Assembly: GCF_000003815.2 (NCBI RefSeq)
Contig: NC_049990.1
Span: forward strand, 13,975,489-14,025,491
DNA length: 50,003 nt
Reading direction: 5' to 3'
DNA from: Branchiostoma floridae
Lineage: Eukaryota; Chordata; Leptocardii; Amphioxiformes; Branchiostomatidae
Below the pieces are notes generated by a model. That model was given only the letters and a program-made list of their open reading frames with translations, was not told the origin of the DNA and made no database searches. Each line of letters begins with the position of its first letter. The first letter of the stretch is position 1. Positions 43,712 through 50,003 of this stretch are shown piece after piece. The translations under genes were made by a program, and so were the position numbers.

Positions 43712-44123
43712 ACTTAAGCTAATAGCACAACCCGCCGTACATGCAAATACGTGCTGTCTACGTGCCAAAACGTGGGCAATCCTTTGGGATCCGCGATAAG
43801 TACCGTCTACGTACGAACTCGTGCTCCGACGGATTTTGGAGCACTCAGACACCCCGTAGAACTTTACGTGCAGGCAAAACTTTGTGTGCTATCGGCCTGC
43901 GGATTCGCCCCCCGCACGTACCAGTACGGGCGACGCGCTTGCCTGGTACAGCCTAAACGTTTTCAGAAATACGTGGCGGACCTGGCCTCCCAAAGAACGT
44001 ACGGACAAATTGCACGTACGGCGGGTTGTGCCCTTAACTTTACAGATCCCAAAGGATTGCCCACTAATTGCAGGTAGACAGCACGTATTTGCACGTACGG
44101 CGAGTTGTGCACTTAGCTTAAGT
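43712..44123. mobile_element. 412-bp element with ~75-bp inverted arms (CCGTACGTGCAAATACG)
   Basis: The ends ACTTAAGCTAATAGCACAAC and (inverted) ACTTAAGCTAAGTGCACAAC are followed on both arms by CGCCGTACRTGCAAATACGT, GCTGTCTAC and GTGGGCAATCCTTTGGGATC. The interior repeats CGTAC words. A partial relative (GCACGTACGGCCAGTTGTGC) lies at 44262-44285. Confidence 0.7.
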
Positions 44124-44503
44124 TTTACCTCTCACACAAAAGTACATGCTACCAACCAATCACATGATTTGAAATGTCACTACGCAGGTAGTACGTATGT
44201 AGCTGCGTAAGGGCGTAGTTACATGTACAACTTTGAACATTTGTGAAACATTCGTTCATGTTGCACGTACGGCCAGTTGTGCCCTAAGCTTTCGGGCCAG
44301 CTACCTTTCACATAATGATGTCACGGCCCGAGCGATAACTTTGTGTGCATGGTCTTGTTTTTAAGCATACGTGTGGACAGTTTGTCTTAGTCTTTTTACT
44401 TAGTCTTAAATATCGATCCTTCTACACAACTGATTTGCTGCATTTAGCCCACATGGGCATGCAAATGAAGATCAATTCATTCTTACGCACTCTGTCACAC
44501 AGC

Positions 44504-44684
44504 AAAATTTGACAACTTGGCGTCCATGATGAAGCTAAACAGCAAGGCCATACAGAATATCACCGACACCATCAAAGCTGTAGTAGCAGGAATGAACAAG
44601 CCCAAAGTTGAAACAACACCCCCGCCCAAAGTACAACCACTTCAACCTCAGCCAGTACCGGCGACGCAAATTTCCGTTTCGTAA
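44504..44684 (+). CDS. Exon-like terminal coding stretch, unassigned
   Basis: After a CTCTGTCACACAG acceptor, an open frame reads AKFDNLASMMKLNSKAIQNI, TDTIKAVVAGMNKPK, then a Pro/Gln-rich part (KVQPLQPQPVPATQ) and TAA at 44682-44684. Codon use is balanced and GC higher than the surroundings, which looks coding. No upstream exon was found, so it may be the last exon of a transposon-encoded or lost gene. The family is not recognised. Confidence 0.35.
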
Positions 44685-45278
44685 ACCGTCATTGCCTTCG
44701 AGAACTGTCGTTGCCAAATTTTAGAACGCTCGTTACCTTTTTTACGGGCGATGCCATTTCCGAGCGACCGATCTTGAATTCCGAGTGCTCGCGGCATGTT
44801 CGTGAAATTTTCGTGAATTCTCGGAACTCTTCAAGTATTGTGGGTAATCGCATCCCTCGAAACATTATACGAGTCTGGGCCTGGCTTTCTATCACCGCTT
44901 AAACATTTTCTTATTCTTCTTCGCTCGCAACGGCGACCAACGGAGATAATGAAGGTATTTAGGCCACAGCACGTAAATTTTATGGATGATATCATGGCGC
45001 TCATTAATTTTCGCCTGATTTCAGAAAAAAAAACAAGATTTTTTTTTCTCTTCGGGGATCGTCAGATAGACCCAAATGGGAAATATATAACGTTAGTGAT
45101 GTAGCATAATAATCATACTTGTAGAAGTGACACTTTGGAGGTACCACCAATGTGGAAGTTGCAAATATGGCAAGTGATACTAGCGTACCACACTAGTATC
45201 ACTTCTACTACACTGTATATTAGCTAGTTCACTTCTGTAATACAGAAATGAATGCCTTGTAAGTTGTGACAAGGACGT
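44685..45278. other. Intergenic stretch with a short hairpin
   Basis: A hairpin AAGTGATACTAG / CTAGTATCACTT sits at 45171-45208. Minus- and plus-strand frames at 44689-45104 lack support. Confidence 0.4.
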
Positions 45279-45420
45279 TTATTACCTTTGCCAGAATGGC
45301 TAAGTTTATGTTTTGGGCTTGTGAATCTGTGTGTCTGTCGATGCCAGGACCTCTGGGTTCTGGGCCCAAAACCCTGCCGTTCCGACCCACGGTTCCACAA
45401 TAATAAATGCGATAACTAAG
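45279..45420 (+). repeat. Repeat A-like 5' fragment
   Basis: TATTACCTTTGCCAGAATGG then 'TATGTTTTGGGCTTGTG' resembles the start of the copy at 24016. Confidence 0.4.
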
Positions 45421-45603
45421 TTACCCCTCTAACAGCCCTTGCTAATGTTCACGTTCTGCTCTACATACGGACACTATTAGATCCTATTCATTCATGACCT
45501 AAAATAATGATTAAAACGGTAACAAACGTCACCGGTCTTTGTTCTTGAAGACTGTCGACAAAGGAAGACCAGCAGTCACAAAGCAAAGCAAACGTATATA
45601 TAT

Positions 45604-45888
45604 ATTAAAGACCCCGGACCATACCCAGACGAGAGAGGGTTTGACTGTGGTATGATAAGCTCCATTAACCTTCGTGGTTTAGAGCCAAGCAAAGGTGCGA
45701 ATTACTTCTATTTCTAATTTTGGGTTATATACTGGACTGGCGTGACGGAGTTGTGGTGGTGTTACTCATAGAGGACAAAGGTCTTCAGGTCGACGAGCTT
45801 CGCTCTGCCTTGCTGGATAAAGCAAGCCAGGAGCCACCTCACTGAGGATGAACAGAAATGATCGATATAAACCATCGCGGTCTTTAAT
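45604..45888. mobile_element. 285-bp element with ATTAAAGACC inverted ends
   Basis: Left end ATTAAAGACCCCG, right end (inverted) ATTAAAGACCGCG. The interior contains a short coding-like frame (VVVLLIEDKGLQVDELRSAL...) closing in TGA at 45843-45845, possibly captured sequence. No transposase. Confidence 0.5.
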
Positions 45889-47158
45889 TCATAAAACTTA
45901 TTGGAGTGGATTTAGTACACAGTAAAATCATCAGAAAGAAGAAATAAAAGATTGTGAACTTGTAACGTTTATTTGTAAACAACAGTACATCTATAAAATG
46001 TGACTAAGTAACTCGATTATTCAAATTCAGCTTACACTGGATATTACATAGTTTTATAACAAGTTATACCAATATAACATAGTTATAACGATATAACATA
46101 GATATAACGAGTTAGTATGCAAATCTCTACAACACTACTATGATTTTGCGATTAAGTTTATCCACAATCATGTTGTATGTAAACAGTACAACATGAAAAT
46201 GTAGGTTAGCGTAGAGCAACAACTCCAGTCATTACGTTTTTAGTACATTTTTAGGCAAAAATGCCATTTCCTTGGTAGGATTTTTGATCGAAGAGAATTC
46301 TTTGGCACAATTTTCCAAACTATACCAACCATTTTTTTACTGATCATTCCTTATATTTTTCTGTGTAGGTTAATTTCTCATCTCTCATCAAGTTGTCATT
46401 TCGATTATCTTTTATGTAAATGCTTCCCAGTATATGTAGCGCTAAGCTAAGACAAGAAATATTACTACACACTAAACATAATTAAGGAAAATATTAAGAT
46501 AACAAAAATATAAAACATTCACAAAGTCATGTACAATGTCCTGGTTATGGTCACACTAATGGAGTCTGCTTTCTTCACTTCATGCCTTTTGTTTCCTGTG
46601 AAAATGGGGTGACTCTGTTTCTTACTTAGGTACACCAGCACGAAACAAACCAGTTTTCTAACATGTTCAACTTACAGTCTCGCCTCACAGGTCTTGTTTT
46701 TAAGTGGGCACATTTGTAAAGATTCTTACTTTTATGTTTCCTCTTAAGTCATGTTGATTAAAGTGTGTGGAAGACATTCACGAATGCATCAATTTCCATT
46801 TTTGTAAAAGACGTTTTGACCATACTGTGAATCATGCTGCTACAAATGACTAAACTTTATTGGGTGAACGAAACTAATGTCGTAAAATGCCAATGTCTAT
46901 TCAAAAGTCAATGACGTGAAAGAACAAAGATAAAGAATCTATTGTTCTGTAGTAAATACTTATTGTGTTTAGCAATTTTTCAACCTTCCTAACCAATTAG
47001 ATTTCGTAGTGAAAACAATATATTTTGAAAACTTGTTTTCTTTTCTTCATGATTTGCACGCTCGTATCTGTTTCGCGGTTTCTAGAGGCCGTCTTCCATA
47101 TAATAGATCATAGAATCAATATAGGCCATACTTGTCCTAGATCCTGTATTCGCGCCTT
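45889..47158 (-). other. Probable 3' UTR/downstream of the zinc-finger gene
   Basis: AT-rich, no ORF of note. A segment at 46870-47085 is duplicated at 40225-40440. Short ATAACATAG repeats lie near 46075-46105. Minus-strand AATAAA-type signals are present as TTTATT, for example at 45967-45972. Confidence 0.4.
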
Positions 47159-48376
47159 TTACACAGGTATGCTTTTTTGCACGTTTCTGTGTTTCGCATT
47201 GATGTGATTGACTAAATAGCATTTTTCTGTTGCTGAATAGTCGCACTGGTCACATTTGTAAGGTTTCTCGCCGGTATGTCTTCTCATATGACGGGATAAG
47301 TTAGACCTTATAGCCGTTCTGAATCCACACTCCCCGCACATGTAGGGTTTGTCACCGGTATGCTTTCTCATATGTCGGGACAGGTGAGACCTTTTAGCAG
47401 TCCTATATCCGCACTCCCCGCACATGTAGGGTTTTTCAAAACTGACAAAAGTGTGTTTTCTCATGACATGTTCGTCTACTTGGGATCTCCTTGCGGCAGA
47501 GTAGTCACACTGGTCACATTTGTGAGGTTTCTCACCGGTATGCGTTCTGATATGCTGAGCAAGGTTAGACCAACCTGCCGTCCTGTATCCGCACTCCTCA
47601 CATTTGTAAGGTTTCTCACCTGTGTGTGTTCTCTTATGTACGACTAGAGCTGACGTAGAAGCCGTCCTGAACCCACAGTCACTGCAAGTGTAAGGTTTCT
47701 CACCGGTGTGTTTTGCCCTGACGTGTTTATCTAAATCAGATTTCACTCCAGTTGAATAACTGCATTGATTACATTTGTAAGGTTTTTCAATACTATGTGT
47801 CATTATATGTCTAGAAAGGTTAGACCTAGAAGCTGTCCTATATCCGGACTCCCCAGACCTGTAGGGCTTCTCATCGGTATGTCTGGCCATGACATGTGTG
47901 TCTAAATTGTCTTTCTCTGTTGCAGAATAGTCGCACTGGTCACATTTGTGGCGTTTCACCGCACCAGTACAGGTGTGCTTGAACCTGTGTCGAACCAAGT
48001 GGCTCTTTCGTGTAGCAGAATAGTCACACTGGTCACATCTGTAAGGTTTTTCTCCTGTGTGTATTCTCATATGATGCGTTAAGTTGCCCCTGAAAGGTGT
48101 TCTGTACCCGCACTCGTCACAGATGTAAGCTGCATCTTTGGTTGATTTTGCCCCTTGCCCCTTTCTGTGCCTTGAAGTTGTACCGACTGGTTCTGGTGAA
48201 TATGAAGAACGTTCTGTGTCAGGTTGTGCAGAATCTACACTGCTCTTTTCTTGGTGTAGAACGTCTTTGTCTTGTTGTTTTTTCCTTCCACTTGCCTCAT
48301 TCTCATTTGTGTGTGCGTTGTTCCCAGGATTGTCATTGGAAAATTCTTCAGGAGACTCATAAGTCAGCTGCTCCAT
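47159..48376 (-). CDS. C2H2 zinc-finger protein, eleven fingers (one degenerate)
   Basis: A 405-residue protein whose first ~83 residues are acidic/Ser-rich (MEQLTYESPEEFSNDNPG...) with no KRAB, SCAN or BTB domain. Eleven tandem fingers follow to near the C-terminus. Most linkers are TGEKP. Two finger types alternate: CDQCDYSA (fingers 2, 3, 8, 11) and CGxCGYRTA (1, 6, 7, 9, 10). Finger 4 (residues ~172-195) has serine at both zinc-binding cysteine positions (YRSGESGYRTA) and cannot fold normally. The start is ATG 48376, just inside an acceptor (TATTCTCCAACAG, exon from 48382). The longer frame to 48415 runs into intron. DNA binding in the nucleus is expected from the family; the target site is unknown. 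Confidence 0.9.
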   Translation of the reverse strand: MEQLTYESPEEFSNDNPGNNAHTNENEASGRKKQQDKDVLHQEKSSVDSAQPDTERSSYSPEPVGTTSRHRKGQGAKSTKDAAYICDECGYRTPFRGNLTHHMRIHTGEKPYRCDQCDYSATRKSHLVRHRFKHTCTGAVKRHKCDQCDYSATEKDNLDTHVMARHTDEKPYRSGESGYRTASRSNLSRHIMTHSIEKPYKCNQCSYSTGVKSDLDKHVRAKHTGEKPYTCSDCGFRTASTSALVVHKRTHTGEKPYKCEECGYRTAGWSNLAQHIRTHTGEKPHKCDQCDYSAARRSQVDEHVMRKHTFVSFEKPYMCGECGYRTAKRSHLSRHMRKHTGDKPYMCGECGFRTAIRSNLSRHMRRHTGEKPYKCDQCDYSATEKCYLVNHINAKHRNVQKSIPV

Positions 48377-48416
48377 TTCCCACTGTTGGAGAATATTATA
48401 TGGAAAATGAAACATT

Positions 48417-48845
48417 TAATTCATCACAAAACATAGCATTAGCATTTACCACGATTTGGAAACAATGTCTGTCAGTGCTGTCATAGAATATGATAGGAAA
48501 AAATGTAATATTTGATCACAAAATATAGCATTTACCATGAACAATGCCCTTCCCCCAAATCATAAAGGCGTAAATAAAGAGAGTTTTGGTCGTAGCATTA
48601 ACGAACAGTCCCCCGCATACAGAGTTAATTGAAAGCAGACCGGCGGCAAGCCGATTAACGTGATCACTTCTGACCAAAGTGTTCTACTGGCGGCCACGTA
48701 AACAGCAAGGCCACTACTTTCATCGCTGACGAAAGATACTAGTAGTTTTCATCGCTGACAAAAGATAGTGGATGCTATCTGAAATGTCTGACCGTTTCCA
48801 AAAGCATATCCAGTTTGCTTGCGTATAGTGCTAATCTTGGTGTAT
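48417..48845. other. Zinc-finger gene intron
   Basis: No ORF. A near-tandem TTTCATCGCTGACRAAAGAT occurs at ~48718 and ~48747. Confidence 0.5.
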
Positions 48846-48979
48846 NNNNNNNNNNNNNNNNNNNNNNNNNNNNNNNNNNNNNNNNNNNNNNNNNNNNNNN
48901 NNNNNNNNNNNNNNNNNNNNNNNNNNNNNNNNNNNNNNNNNNNNNNNNNNNNNNNNNNNNNNNNNNNNNNNNNNNNNNN
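48846..48979. other. Assembly gap (134 N)
   Basis: N run of non-standard length, so the size may be an estimate. It is followed by a poly-C and (CA)n tract (48988-49020). Confidence 0.95.
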
Positions 48980-49145
48980 TCTTTAGCACCCCCCCCCCCC
49001 CCCCACACACACACACACACGCCTTAGAATTCTTTTCTATAGATCTAACGTTATTTATCTTTTCCCATCATACACACACTGATAAGGTAAGGATAATCTA
49101 TACAAGCAGTAGCCAGTACGTTGAGTAAATCTCAAAATGTCTTAC

Positions 49146-49250
49146 CTCTAAGTTACGATGTTTCGGAAGTAAAATGATGCTCAAGAGGAATACTGCGAGT
49201 TTCGTCAGATCAGAGAATGATTCTTCAAAGGAAAAAAATGGCGGACAAAA
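49146..49250 (-). promoter_or_regulatory. Probable 5' UTR exon and promoter of the zinc-finger gene
   Basis: A minus-strand donor GAG/GTAAGA stands at 49145. Near 49233-49243 the plus strand reads AAAATGGCGGACA, matching the YY1 core (AANATGGCGG) common at TATA-less promoters. The exon would be non-coding and splice to 48382. The start site is inferred. Confidence 0.4.
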
Positions 49251-50003
49251 GATGGTCAAAGGTCAAGGCTTGACCAACCTGATAGTCCAGCTGGATATAG
49301 GTCAAAGTAAAGTCCACCGCTGAACGCTTTGTGTTCCAAGCATTAATAACCAGATAGACCGTGGGATTTCTGTAGTACAGAAAAACAATTCTATTGTTTA
49401 TCCATATACCAATATTATCATAGTGCAAAAAAAACAACACTACACACAGGAATTGTAACGTTAACCTTGAGCCTTTATTTACAGCCAAAAAAAAAGGGAT
49501 AACTAGAGATAAATATGTGTACTGTCACACATACACACAGGGTCGCTTTTAAGTGTAATTTATGCCAGGTGAAATTCTAGCTAGGTAATGATAAAAGGCA
49601 GATGTGAACATATACAGGCCCACCTAAACAGTCCCTTCTGCAATAAGAAATGGACTAGCCCCACCAGAACAACCCCCTCATTCAGCAAGTTCTAAGTACT
49701 TACTATATGTATTTCAGTATTTTAAAAAAACCTGAAAGTAAAATCCGACGGAAAATAAGGCTCTAAGCCGTATGCCCAATTCAGCGGCGCATACATGTGT
49801 GGAAGGTGTCTACCATTTAGTGTCTACCATTTGCGTTACCCCACAAATATTACCTATGCAATATCTTAGGAATTAAGTATAGACTGTGGATATTGTAGTG
49901 ATAGTTCTTAGGGATTGAAGGTGATTATGATACGCAAATAAGCCTTTGTTTCATGTAATACAGTGACGTTTCTGTACACAATTTGGCGCCAAACACACAT
50001 ATC
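49251..50003. other. Upstream intergenic sequence, nothing recognised
   Basis: No gene-like frame or repeat with clear ends; small tandem TGTCTACCATTT at ~49808-49832. Confidence 0.4.

Noticed and set aside
47360-48486. Plus-strand frames of 74-129 residues
   Set aside because: Antisense shadows of the zinc-finger coding exon.

Overview
The window looks like nuclear DNA of an invertebrate deuterostome, most likely a lancelet (Branchiostoma). The reasons are vertebrate-like gene content, short exons with GT-AG introns, tRNA-derived SINEs ending in the deuterostome-type 'TGGGAAAGACACTTTACACGAC' motif, and a dense mix of short non-autonomous DNA transposons. The species is inferred; there is no marker that proves it. 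Four N runs (6241-6340, 7769-7868, 28075-28174, 48846-48979) are assembly gaps.

Layout. (1) 4635-17531, minus strand: a multi-exon gene for the Arf-GAP and FG-repeat protein AGFG. Twelve exons could be placed; their splice phases agree, and one (exon 8) is cut by an assembly gap. The 3.7 kb below its stop codon is probably 3' UTR or downstream DNA. (2) 17540-20600: repeats, including a foldback element with a 9-bp target duplication and a 0.5 kb GTGA microsatellite. (3) 20846-23503, plus strand: a three-coding-exon gene for a 305-residue protein with four predicted membrane segments and a long cytosolic tail, function unknown, with a possible spliced upstream ORF. (4) 23600-35390: a repeat-rich desert with SINEs, a TTAA-flanked MITE, palindromic GC-rich repeats, a degenerate ~120-bp tandem array split by a 1.3 kb Mutator-like element, and a modular repeat family. 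(5) 35397-38259, plus strand: a class A GPCR with a 160-residue third intracellular loop and probably a small upstream coding exon. (6) 38300-47150: more repeats, including a 1 kb foldback element built from small palindromes, a LINE reverse-transcriptase C-terminal fragment, an ATGG minisatellite, and one unassigned exon-like stretch. (7) 47159-49250, minus strand: an eleven-finger C2H2 zinc-finger gene with a 5' UTR exon.

The genes show no functional linkage: one trafficking adaptor, one membrane protein, one receptor and one DNA-binding protein, each with its own promoter region. Most of the unusual content lies in the mobile and tandem elements between them.
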